A stretch of DNA of 17,310 bases from Trileptium ribeirensis (GCA_030248225.1 JASANE010021427.1:1-17310); one strand, 5' to 3'. Counted from the stretch's first letter, positions 7,937-16,223 are shown. Translations and numbers: made by a program. The notes: generated by a model from the letters alone, not told the origin.

Positions 7937-8120
7937 TTACAAACGATGCGTCGTCCGTACCTTGTTACAAACGATCGATCGTCCGTATGTCAGGTTATAG
8001 ACGACAAGGCGTCTATAAATTTGGTTACAGACGATTCGTCGTCCGTAACAAATATTACAAACGACGAAGTGTTTGTAATATTTGCTATGGACGATCGGTT
8101 GTTTATAACATTTGGTTAAA
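7937..8120. repeat. 30-bp palindromic minisatellite, 6 units
   Basis: Units start at 7937, 7965, 7995, 8025, 8055 and about 8086 (steps 28, 30, 30, 30, 31). Each is close to a self-complementary hairpin of 22-26 bp, for example TTATAGACGACAAGGCGTCTATAA, flanked by a short linker such as ATTTGG or GTCAGG. Paired arms show compensating variation between units. Because the unit is a multiple of three and palindromic, long frames run through it on both strands, including a 111-aa plus-strand frame (7867-8202) whose post-repeat tail reads NQETPAQFRKFNKSQIVPDE. I cannot show that any of these is translated. Confidence 0.82.
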
Positions 8121-8202
8121 CCAAGAAACTCCAGCACAATTTAGAAAATTTAATAAGTCGCAGATAGTTCCGGATGAGAGCGCCCAGTTACAAGACAGAT
8201 AA

Positions 8203-8896
8203 AAACGCTGTTGTATACGCAATATTGTTGTTACGACTTTAAATCTGTATTTGAAATAGCGATATGTCTCATCCAGACCCAACATATTCGCCTTGCCCCA
8301 TAATTTCTGATACATTTGGGTTACATGTACATTTATTTGCAGAATTTACATCAGTTACACAAAAACCGGAGTTTGAACGGTGTTGTACAGGCCAGATCCT
8401 AGTTTTAAATGCATGAGTAAACTTAAGCTGCGCCGCCTACCATCCTCTTTTGACATTATCTACATAACGTTGTTAGAGAACAAAAGTGTTTTAAAGAGTC
8501 GAATATTGTGACATCAAGCTCGCTTGCTATTATGTTCTACGCTGCTCGGTTCGCCTAAATTTTACATTGCTCTATAGAAGTTAGTTTCTGTTCTGGCTCG
8601 GTTCTCGAAATTTCCAGCAAAATGGACTAGCTATTGTAATCGGGCCTGCGTAAAGATTGTTGCGATAAACGAGTATGTTACTTTTATGAGTGATGCATGA
8701 GTGATGACTGTGTTAAAAGAAATTCCGGAAAGTATTTTTCTATACAACTAGCTCAGTGCCAAAGAACTGAACATTCATTGCCTTGAAACCCTGTGAAATT
8801 GATTCAATTTCGTGATACTTGTGACCACATCATTAGTTGTGTAGTGTTATCTTAAATGATTTTGAACCAGACTGACACATCTGAGGCAAGCTAAAG
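8203..8896. other. Interval without a supported gene
   Basis: Several short protein-like open stretches occur on both strands (for example a 32-codon plus ORF from ATG near 8413), but each competes with equally plausible frames on the other strand. A small duplication, GAGTGATG, occurs twice near 8690. Nothing here is called. Confidence 0.3.
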
Positions 8897-9002
8897 CGGC
8901 GTTTACGTTGTAAAGAACCTCCCTTGTGGAAGCTTTATACAACCTGGATGTTTTTACCACTATGCACGATATAGAGGTGTCGACACTATCGTATGTACGA
9001 AG
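8897..9002 (+). CDS. Exon candidate 1, plus-strand gene at 8.9-9.3 kb
   Basis: Reads GVYVVKNLPCGSFIQPGCFY and continues to DTIVCTK at donor AAG|GTATTT. It joins the next exon in phase 0 across a 43-nt intron (9003-9045). The upstream acceptor (CTAAAG|C) has a poor pyrimidine tract, and the minus strand is also open across this block for 85 codons, so strand is not certain. Confidence 0.25.
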
Positions 9003-9045
9003 GTATTTAAGATGGTATACATCACTACTGCTTCGTCGATAATAG

Positions 9046-9130
9046 TATTTTGCAAGCAATACCCTAATATTTTTTGAATTGCTATATGGTGTCAGCAGAA
9101 TCAAAGTGATATTTACTCACTTTTATCGTG
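9046..9130 (+). CDS. Exon candidate 2, plus-strand gene at 8.9-9.3 kb
   Basis: Reads YFASNTLIFFELLYGVSRIK and on to HFYR plus one base, from acceptor GATAATAG|TAT to a consensus donor CGTG|GTAAGT. The hydrophobic stretch near the start might be part of a membrane segment. Phase 1 at the donor fits exon 3 after a 34-nt intron (9131-9164). Confidence 0.28.
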
Positions 9131-9164
9131 GTAAGTCAGTGTGACATTTTTTGGACCGAGTCAG

Positions 9165-9328
9165 ACGCTACAAATATATTAGCTAATAGTAAAGCGGGAT
9201 TTATAAATTGTCACAAGGGCCGGAATCGGCTCGAACAGCCACAAATATATGACGACAATGGAAAATCGCGAAAAAATGGTGCTACATATGGCAATATATT
9301 GGTAAAACATCTTTCCAGTTTAGAATAG
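9165..9328 (+). CDS. Terminal exon, plus-strand gene at 8.9-9.3 kb
   Basis: After acceptor ACCGAGTCAG|AC the frame reads ATNILANSKAGFINCHKGRN, then QPQIYDDNGKSRKNGATYGN and ends HLSSLE, TAG at 9326-9328. AATAAA lies at 9535-9540, giving a 3' UTR of about 200 nt. The same frame is also open upstream through the proposed 34-nt intron, so an unspliced form starting farther left is possible. This is the best supported of the three exons; family not recognised. Confidence 0.42.
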
Positions 9329-10038
9329 CATAATTTCTATGAATGAAAGAGTGTGTTTTAAATAGCTACTAGGTTTGCTTGTAAAAGGCGCTTAAACAAA
9401 AATTTTGAAAATTGCGATATTTACATATTTATTTCACCTGCATTTATGCGTCTTGCTTTAATTACTACTAATCTTGCCTTTTTTGGGCCTATAGCTAAAT
9501 ATTTTCCCTAAAAACAATTTGCTAAACTGAATGTAATAAATACTTTTTGAATTGTCCGTCCCGGCTATCAAACCCTGTCCTGCGTTATATCCTGTCACGT
9601 TATATTGTCACCGCTGTTTGGCACTTTTATCCTCTGTAGTCGCGACCCTATCGTATAGACAGTGAGGATGACACTCATACTGTAAATCAATTGCCGCTGG
9701 TGTACGACAGAGCCCTAGCTGCTACATTTTTTCTTTACGGTTTCGTACACACCCTTAGCTACCAATGTGGTGCGAATTAATTGCAACGGACATCGTATGT
9801 AGCTAAAGCGGTGTATTAGTCAGCTGTGCTGTGTAGTTGTTTTTAAATTCTCGATATTTGTATCTAGCCCATATGAATGTTGATGAAATAATGCCACACA
9901 CAGTTAATAAAACTACAAGAATACACGGTGTGCTTGACACTGTTGAGCAGTGGCAATACCCCTTTCTAGCTACCTTTGATAAAATTTATAAAAAAACATA
10001 AGGCTGTCGACAGTGTCCCTGATACTGTGTGGTGTGCA
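9329..10038. other. 3' UTR then unassigned DNA
   Basis: Holds the AATAAA at 9535-9540, then a stretch of higher GC (about 9550-9800) without a long open frame. No RNA gene or splice-bounded coding block was found. Confidence 0.35.
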
Positions 10039-10098
10039 TAGGTTCCAAACGTTTTGGACATTATAACGTGAACGCCACACGAGACATAGCCACTCCCG
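10039..10098 (+). repeat. Dispersed repeat, copy 2 (partner at 2468-2525)
   Basis: ATAGGTTCCAAACG...TATAACGTGAACGCCACA...CACTCCCGG follows the same order as 2468-2525 with indels. Flanks differ outside this block. Confidence 0.5.
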
Positions 10099-10368
10099 GA
10101 TCGTACTAACATACTAGCATATCATAGCTATTTATTTTATTTATGGAGGGCCGGATGTAGCTATGCCTTTTTGTCACGAGCCGGAATTGGTTCTGTGATA
10201 GAATTCAGCGTTAGGTGCACACATCTTAAGATAAATCACGATAAAATAAAACACATCTGGGGGCAAGATAAGAAAAAGCACATTTGCGACATAGGTGCCA
10301 ATAGGAATAAGGCGGTTATGTCCTAAGGGTCGGACTCCTTGTTAACCCATATTTACTGTTCCAAACCC

Positions 10369-10387
10369 CGAGCGCCGAAGGCGCTCG
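10369..10387. other. GC-rich perfect hairpin CGAGCGCC-GAA-GGCGCTCG
   Basis: Eight-bp perfect stem with GAA loop in otherwise AT-rich DNA. It may be a fragment of a dispersed element; it does not resemble a terminator with a T tract (TAAAATC follows). Confidence 0.6.
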
Positions 10388-10440
10388 TAAAATCATGGTG
10401 AAATTGGCAAAAGTTCAGTACAGAGAGAAGAGCAGAATAA

Positions 10441-10480
10441 AGGACGTGCCCCCAGCTTTCTTTCAGGGGGCATCTGTCCT
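10441..10480. other. Bulged GC-rich inverted repeat
   Basis: AGGACGTGCCCCC (10441-10453) pairs with GGGGGCATCTGTCCT (10466-10480) through TGCCCCC/GGGGGCA and AGGAC/GTCCT with a small internal bulge, over a 12-nt loop. Together with the hairpin at 10369 it suggests a structured repeat fragment about 110 bp long. Confidence 0.5.
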
Positions 10481-10536
10481 CCTAAAGTGCCTGCTTGACA
10501 TACCTCAATCGTCGACGAACTTGAATTGAATAACCG

Positions 10537-10736
10537 TCATTGCGATACACGTACTAAATTCCTGCATAAAATATTGGTATTAGCATTTGCGCTGCTTAAT
10601 ACTGATACAATATTATCAAATACAATATTATGACAATATATTATACTGAAACTATAGCTCATGTTTAAATGATTGCTAAAACTCACATCATCTCTAGTAC
10701 GTTGAAACATGGTAGTCTGATTTTTTGACAAACCCT
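10537..10736 (-). CDS. Weak two-exon candidate, minus strand
   Basis: Exon 10736-10689 (RVCQKIRLPCFNVLEM) ends at the consensus donor GAT|GTGAGT. A 41-nt intron ends TAGTTTCAG, and the last exon reads YCHNIVFDNIVSVLSSANAN to TGA at 10539-10537, with phases agreeing. However, a single 84-codon frame runs unspliced through the same place, and no AATAAA is close downstream. It could be either form or chance. Confidence 0.22.
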
Positions 10737-10895
10737 CTACTTTTTTATAAATACAGAAAATTAAATTTGTAATTCGTGTAATTTTGATCAAACCCTTGCT
10801 ATTCGTTGATTAGCATCCGGATCGCCTGATGTCAAGTCACATGCACTAGCTAAGCTATCTGTGACATAGCTTGTTACTCGAATATATTCTTATAG

Positions 10896-11004
10896 GGTTT
10901 TCGTAGTCCGAACGATCAACAACAACACACGTGCCAACCATGTTCATTGTACGCCAAATGGCTCTAACTCAGACCAGTTCCATACACAACGTCGTAGTTT
11001 ATGA
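10896..11004 (+). CDS. Weak terminal-exon candidate
   Basis: The good acceptor AATATATTCTTATAG|G opens a 35-codon frame reading VFVVRTINNNTRANHVHCTP and NGSNSDQFHTQRRSL to TGA. The block is GC-richer than its flanks. No upstream exon was identified, and a second frame is open for 24 codons from the same acceptor. Confidence 0.25.
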
Positions 11005-11295
11005 AGAACAAGATTAATTAAAAATAGATTTTAAAACCCACTTACGTTTTACGATCTGATTCAATCATCCGTCGATTCCACGATTCTTTACCCAGACGAA
11101 CTGCCTAAACTGAATCTAATTTACATGAAATTGGAAAAACCTACGAGTTGGTGTAGGAGATAGCTGGTTGTATTAAAATATATTTATGAGCCAAACTCCT
11201 GGCTAATAAGTTTTTTTACGTTCGTGTATTGTTTGTGCGCATCGTCTCTTCATTTCACATGCAGTTTCATTTTGATTTGTTTGAAATTTGCGCCA

Positions 11296-11482
11296 ATGTA
11301 ACCTTTATGGGCGGAAGTGAAATGCATGCCATGCCGTTCTCGATATACTAAGCCTAAGCTAAGGTCCTTATATGAGCTATGTACTAAGCCTAAGCCTAAG
11401 TCGGGGGCTGCCGCCCCCCGAACCCCCGCTCTAAGCTGTTCTTTTTTCTAACGTTATAAGGTCCGGCCCCTAAAGGTGACAT
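11296..11482. mobile_element. MITE-like element, copy B (inverted relative to copy A)
   Basis: The left end ATGTAACCTTTATGGGCGG and the reverse complement of the right end ATGTCACCTTTAGGGGCCG match at 16 of 19 positions. The interior matches copy A (2685-2890, opposite strand): the 62-bp GC-rich core differs by one base and one C indel, and a 30-bp block ending CTAAGCCTAAGC is identical. Copy A carries an extra ~18 bp of CTTAGN hexamers. The terminal ~43 bp are only about 79% alike between copies. Confidence 0.72.
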
Positions 11483-12798
11483 GGGCCGAAATTTGTATAT
11501 ACATCATTTTGGTGTAATAAGGTTCTGTTTTTGCACTGCAACAAAACTGTGCTCATTAAGGGAAAATAATCACCTTCCAAATAAAATCCTGCTTACGTCT
11601 TTTATATACAAATACATATGGACAATAGGTACCGACCGTGCAAAAAGAAATTTTAAACTACATTAAAACTACTTGACGGTAGATTAGACTTTGACGGTCC
11701 TTTTGCAAACGGTTGGTTAGATCAAATAAATACCTTATAAATATTTGGTTCATTCTTATATATGAAGACGTTCTGTGCGGGTATATTTTCAACTGCCAAA
11801 CAAAAAATGATTAGAAGTCTAGAAGTCAAAGCCCAGTTATTCCATTTATAAACTTTTCTCTCGAATCTATAATAATCTGACTTACTTTCTTTAAGAGACT
11901 AATTAGGATAAGTACGTGGTATTTCATTATGTTGATTCTGAAGTCTTGTCACCATATACAATCTACAGGAAGCGGTGTGGATTTACATCGCTATAACCAC
12001 TAAACACTCTAGTAATTTTAATACAGGAATACATAAACTCTGTTGTTTTATGCAGTATAAAATACACGTTTTAGAGGTTCACAGAGAAGTAAATAATATG
12101 TTTCCTGCTAACCTGTGTTTAAAGTTTTTGGCTTTTGGTTCATTCAAAATGATCGTATTAACTGGCCCTTTACTGATGAAATGTTTTTTAATTAAATTTT
12201 CTTTAGATTAAACACAATTTAAGATTATCTTCAGAATTTTCTCGCTATCCTGCCGTTCAAACAATATACACTTTTTTGACATCAAACAATTATTATAAAC
12301 TCATACGAACCTTATCATTGACCGGCAGTAGATGAGAATGCACTTGTTCTTTTAGCACATGATAATGATTGAATAAATTTTCAAGACCGCCAGGATAATT
12401 ATTCGCTAAAATCAACGTATATAACTACAATGCAAACTAAATTTCTATAAAATACAAATTGATTCGTATCTTTTGCCGGTTCTTACTACACATAGCTTGA
12501 CGTTCAGAATTTATAAGCAAAATTTTGTTTAGCTTTCAAATCCGATTAATTAAATGCTAATTCTCACGTAAGCTGGGAATCCGCCGATGGACTCGCTTAT
12601 ATATATCAAAATTACAAATTAATTCACTGACTAAATCTTGTTGGTTGATGAGTAACATTATTTTTAACATAAAGTTTCGGTATAACTTTGAAATTTTAGT
12701 TAAATAGTCTTAAATATATACTATATTTTCATAAATTAGTAAAATCACACTAATTAAAAACCATATGAAAACCGCAAGGTTTTTTGGAAAAGTAAAAC
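11483..12798. other. AT-rich interval, one weak ORF
   Basis: Mostly AT-rich single-copy DNA. The only candidate is a plus-strand open frame from an acceptor-like ACAATCTACAG at about 11968 to 12211, hydrophobic at its end (MIVLTGPLLMKCFLIKF). It has no donor or partner exon and I give it little weight. No RNA gene seen. Confidence 0.3.
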
Positions 12799-12852
12799 TT
12801 TTATTTATAAATTTAGAAATTTATAAATTTATAAATTTATTTATAAATAAAA
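12799..12852. repeat. AT palindrome
   Basis: TTTTATTTATAAAT (12799-12812) is the exact reverse complement of 12839-12852. The 26 bases between are AAATTTATA-type repeats, themselves self-complementary in several registers. It is prone to cruciform formation and to replication slippage. Confidence 0.8.
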
Positions 12853-12939
12853 ATAATTAATTAAACTTTAAGACTTTCAGTAGCTCGAGAACTAATTTAT
12901 CTACAACACATTAGCAAGACTGTGAAGACCTCGAGTCAA

Positions 12940-13475
12940 ATTTTTGCTGAGTCGGTCTTTTTTAACCTTAAACTTGAATTCCCTTTGACTCAATTTCAGT
13001 TAAATTTGACTCAATTATAATTAAACATCGACAGAATACTCGGTTATTTTTAATGCTAAGCTTAAGTCATAATTTGACTCAACTTAAGTTTGGTGTATGA
13101 TTTGTGTCAAGTTTGACTCAAGATTAGGTTTAAAAAAGACCGACTTAAATAGGCAGAATTTGACTCAATTACAATTATACATTGACTGAATAGTCGGTTC
13201 TTTTTAACCCTAAGCTTAAGTCACAATTTGACTCAACTTAAGGCAAGTTTGGCATCTTATTTGTGTCATGTTTGAGTCAAGTTTAGGTTTAAAAAGGACC
13301 GACTTAAATAGGCAGAATAGAATTTGACTCAATTATAATTAAACATTGACTGGATAATCCTAAGCTTAAGCCACAATTTGACTCAACTTAAGTCACGTTT
13401 GGCCTATGATTTGTGTCAAGTTTGACTCAACTTAGGCTTAAAAAAGGATTACTTAATAAACAGAATTTGATTCAG
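12940..13475. repeat. ~154-bp dyad-containing array with ten TGACTCA motifs
   Basis: About 3.3 units of 150-164 bp. TGACTCA or TGAGTCA occurs at 12986, 13007, 13075, 13114, 13161, 13229, 13273, 13325, 13379 and 13423, three per full unit at fixed relative positions. Each unit also has inverted arms: AGTCGGTTCTTTTTAACC...CTT (13192-13217) pairs with 13279-13304 at 23 of 26 positions around a ~60-nt loop. The same arms bracket the neighbouring units. TGACTCA is the AP-1-type bZIP consensus; binding here is not shown. Confidence 0.88.
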
Positions 13476-13491
13476 CGTTTTTGTAGTTTAG

Positions 13492-13640
13492 TACAACTGG
13501 GTCACCAATGTCACTATAATATTACACGAAAACGTCGTGGTTGCGGAAGACCGATCTGCCAAATCATCATTAGGAAGGAAAAGCATTTACAGCTTCATGG
13601 ATACCTATCAAACAATAGTTTTGCCACATTTACTGCTTAA
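13492..13640 (+). CDS. Terminal-exon candidate between two arrays
   Basis: The T-rich acceptor GCGTTTTTGTAGTTTAG|TA opens QLGHQCHYNITRKRRGCGRP, then KEKHLQLHGYLSNNSFATFT A and TAA at 13638-13640 (48 codons, phase 1). Base composition is less AT-rich than both flanks, and the block is not part of either repeat. The frame extends left into the array, so its start depends on the acceptor. The 147-bp array begins 7 nt after the stop, so any 3' UTR would run through it. Family not recognised. Confidence 0.38.
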
Positions 13641-13646
13641 CGCAGT

Positions 13647-14207
13647 GTAGGTAACTGTAAGATTAGATGTGCGGTATGGAATCTTAAACTAGGAGTGGGC
13701 TATGTACTCATGTAAATTAGGAGTCGGTTATGTAATACCTTTCCCATGTGTAATAATTCCATAGTATAAGTTGGATAAAAGTAAACACTTTCGTAGGCAA
13801 ACTGTGAGATTGCTTGTGCGGTATGGAATGTTAAACTAGGAGTGGGCTATGTACTCATGTAAATTAGGAGTCGGTTATGTAATACCTTTCCCATGTGTAA
13901 TGCTTCCATAGTATAGGTTGTATAAAAGTAAACACTGTCGTAGGCAAACTGTGAGATTGCTTGTGCGGTATGAAATGTTAAACTAGGAGTGGGCTACGTA
14001 CTCATGTAAATTAGGAGTCGGTTATGTAATACCTTTGCCATGTGTAATGCTTCCATAGTATAGGTTGGATAAAAGTAAACACTTTCGTAGGCAAACTGTG
14101 ACATTGCGTGTGCGGTATGAAATGTTAAACTGGAAGTGGTTATGCATATAATACCTTTCTCATGTGTAATGATTGTATAGTGTAGGATGGATAAAAGTTT
14201 ACTGTTT
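13647..14207. repeat. 147-bp tandem array, about 3.8 copies
   Basis: GTAGGCAAACTGTGAGATTG-type starts lie at 13647, 13793, 13940 and 14087 (steps 146, 147, 147). Middle units are over 95% alike (GTTAAACTAGGAGTGGGCTA, TAGGAGTCGGTTATGTAATA). The first and last units are diverged and the last has deletions, the usual pattern of array edges. Confidence 0.92.
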
Positions 14208-14266
14208 AACGCTCACTGACGTCAAACGAGAGCACCGCACTTTATAAAGCGTTACATGAACTTAAC

Positions 14267-14473
14267 TTGTCGTATGTCGTATGTTTGCACTTGCGTTGTT
14301 ATACGCTCGTTTTGGGAGGTCTCTTAAACAGCACAGTAATGACTCCTAAATATACCTGTGGTTTGCGTACTACGCTTGCATCAATACGATCTACGATCAG
14401 TGTTCAGTTGGTGGCGACGTCTTGCGTTTATCAAACATTGCACGGTACACAAATTATTTCGGACGTTAAATGA
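14267..14473 (+). CDS. Small ORF, 68 codons, uncertain
   Basis: ATG at 14267 to TGA at 14471-14473, in DNA of noticeably higher GC than its surroundings; reads LVLGGLLNSTVMTPKYTCGL and RSTISVQLVATSCVYQTLHG. No splice site, poly(A) signal or recognisable motif supports it; it may be chance. Confidence 0.2.
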   Translation: MSYVVCLHLRCYTLVLGGLLNSTVMTPKYTCGLRTTLASIRSTISVQLVATSCVYQTLHGTQIISDVK

Positions 14474-14516
14474 TTAAAACATACATGGATTTTATATAAG
14501 CGTTATATTCGTGGAC

Positions 14517-14616
14517 TGTACGGTTAAACTAGGTGTGAGTTGTGTGTATTTCTAGAATTTAACGGTTGTGTGGCATAGGTTGGTTGGTCATAGTGCTAAG
14601 CTTTTCGTAGGTTGTA
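14517..14616. repeat. Outlying degenerate copy of the 147-bp unit
   Basis: GTACGGTTAAACTAGGTGTGAGTTGTG, then TAACGGTTGTGTGGCATAGGTTGG and TTTTCGTAGGTTG follow the order of the 147-bp unit (GTTAAACTAGGAGTGGGCTATG ... GTCGGTTATG ... ATAGTATAGGTTGG ... TTTCGTAGGC). It is about 300 bp beyond the array, so the array was once longer or the unit was copied. Confidence 0.5.
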
Positions 14617-14637
14617 TACGTATAGTAGCAAGCTATT

Positions 14638-14643
14638 TTTATT
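14638..14643 (-). terminator. Poly(A) signal AATAAA
   Basis: AATAAA on the minus strand 18 nt beyond the stop of the 14661-14938 exon. Confidence 0.5.
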
Positions 14644-14660
14644 CAATCAAACTAAACTGA

Positions 14661-14938
14661 TTATTTACGTTTTATTATCATGTGTTGCTCGCTGATTAGA
14701 CGGTCACAAACTTGTGAGTATTTCGAAAACGTAGTCATTGTATTTTCGTATCGATCCAGTGTTCGACGTTTGAGCAGTTCGTCTGATTCGAGACTTATTT
14801 CTAGAAATAAACAATAAAATACCATTCTTTTTATAACGTGTTTTTCATCAAATGACGTTACATAAGCGCTTGTAGCGATATATCCCTGAATAGCCAGGTG
14901 TTTAACTTCTCTTTTTAACCGACACATGTTGGTGCTGC
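14661..14938 (-). CDS. Terminal exon or small gene, unknown protein
   Basis: From acceptor CATTGTTTTAG|GC the minus strand is open for 91 codons to TAA at 14663-14661. It includes NMCRLKREVKHLAIQGYIAT, FDEKHVIKRMVFYCLFLEIS and LESDELLKRRTLDRYENTMT and ends MIIKRK. AATAAA at 14643-14638 is 18 nt past the stop, a compact gene end like that at 5102. The frame stays open upstream to ATG at about 14970, so a single-exon gene of ~102 codons is possible. An internal TTTATTTCTAG looks like an acceptor but removing sequence before it would break the frame. The product is mixed charged, with one short hydrophobic patch; no family recognised. Confidence 0.5.
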
Positions 14939-15328
14939 CTAAAACAATGGGACTGGCAAAGCATTCCATAGAACAGGTCCATCGTACACACAATTGTGTG
15001 AATATGTAAACGAAATACGGGAAGGAAAAAGCATTTTATATCTTTTAAGCAATGAAAAGATTCATTAGAATATGAAATTTTAAAGAGCTTATAAGTATTG
15101 CGTCGTATGACTAGGCATATAATTAATAACATACTAAGCTTGGGCTTAATACTAATGCGGCGACTACTGCTATGTGTTACCACGAACACGTTTCAATCAC
15201 CCAACTGTTTAGATTCAACTGATATTAAATTAACATGATACATTTTTAAATCGGAAATGTTTGCTGTCGAATAGACTCATAATACATCAAAACTGTCTCT
15301 ATTAAAACAAATTTTCTATTTAAAACAG
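14939..15328. other. Interval without a supported gene
   Basis: A 95-codon minus frame overlaps here but lacks splice or start support and is rich in hydrophobic and basic residues, as expected of translated AT-rich DNA. TTTCTATTTAAAACAG at 15313-15328 is the acceptor proposed for the next plus-strand block. Confidence 0.3.
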
Positions 15329-15834
15329 CCGACATAAAAGATGATAAGCTGAAAGAAATATGTTCATTATTTAATAAAACAAAAAATGGCTCCAAATTCA
15401 AATTTAAGGCTAAATGTAAAGCTCGGCTTAAAAAACTTTTGGTGACAATTTTAACTTGGTTCAAATCGAAGACCGGACGTGTCATTAATAGGACAATTAT
15501 TAATATAATTTTTACTTGGTTCAAATCGAAGACCGGACGTGTCATTAATAGGACAATTATTAATATAATTTTTACTTGGTTCAAATCGAAGACCGGACGT
15601 GTCATTAATAGGACAATTGTTAATATAATTTTTACTTGGTTCAAATCGAAGACCGGACGTGTCATTGCTAGGACAATTATTAATATAATTTTAACTTGGT
15701 TTAATATAATTTTATCTTGGTTCAAATCGAAGACCGAACGTGTCATTAATAGGACAATTATTAATACAATTTTTGTCGGCCACAAATGGGGCCAGCTAAC
15801 ATTGTTTCCGTATCGTTATTGCTGCATAGCATAG
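15329..15834 (+). CDS. Long plus-strand frame through the 60-bp array (167 codons)
   Basis: From acceptor TTTAAAACAG|CC the frame reads DIKDDKLKEICSLFNKTKNG, a lysine-rich stretch, five 20-residue repeats (TWFKSKTGRVINRTIINIIF), then GHKWGQLTLFPYRYCCIA and TAG. The unique 40-codon part before the repeats argues for a real exon. Against it, the minus strand is also open over 15246-15785, and differences between repeat copies are mostly non-synonymous in both frames, so there is no sign of selection for either protein. No donor or partner exon found. Confidence 0.27.
15454..15774. repeat. 60-bp tandem array, five copies plus a 21-bp remnant
   Basis: Copies 1-4 (15454-15693) have an exact 60-bp period and differ at only a few bases. 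A 21-bp remnant (15694-15714) retains both ends of a unit with 39 bp missing from its middle; a fifth copy ends near 15774. Near identity means recent expansion. Both 60 and 39 are multiples of three. Confidence 0.95.
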
Positions 15835-16223
15835 TTTAAACGATACAATATTGGTTTTGTTATGAAGCTGGTTTCAAACTTTATAACACAAGCACTCAAC
15901 GGCTCGTCCCGATTAACTCACATCTTTTTTTCAAGCAGCAGCTCATATTGTGATAGGAATAACATTCGAACGTGTATGAAGCTAACACACGACTCAGATT
16001 TTATTAGGTATATATATATATTTAAAATACCGTAAAAAGAAATTCTCACTGAACATTATACACACGATGTTTAGTCTGTCATGACAATAAATTCAATATA
16101 TATAGTTGTGAGATATATATGTACTTATACAGTGTGTAATAGCTAAACTAAATCATATGAGGGTATTATTAGATTCCGAGGATCAGAGACAATTTTATAT
16201 TTAACGAAAAAGGTGTTGGAAAA
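15835..16223 (-). other. 3' UTR of the minus-strand gene; simple TA repeat
   Basis: A minus-strand AATAAA at 16005-16000 lies about 220 nt past the stop at 16224 and is the likely poly(A) signal. A (TA)n tract occupies about 16009-16022. Nothing else seen. Confidence 0.4.

Noticed and set aside
7937..8120. CRISPR-like array (regular ~30-bp repeats)
   Set aside because: Units are directly tandem palindromes without unique spacers, and the DNA is clearly eukaryotic.
8103..8315. Minus-strand ORF of 70 codons
   Set aside because: It overlaps the palindromic array at one end, and an equally protein-like plus-strand frame covers the same DNA; no splice or poly(A) evidence.
8395..8515. Short protein-like frames on both strands, including MSKLKLRRLPSSFDIIYITL
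   Set aside because: Three or more different frames look plausible over the same bases, showing how unreliable short translations are here.
14795..14820. A 22-nt intron (GTATTT...TTTCTAG) within the 14661-14938 exon
   Set aside because: Too short for a spliceosomal intron in animals, and removal would shift the frame while read-through is open.
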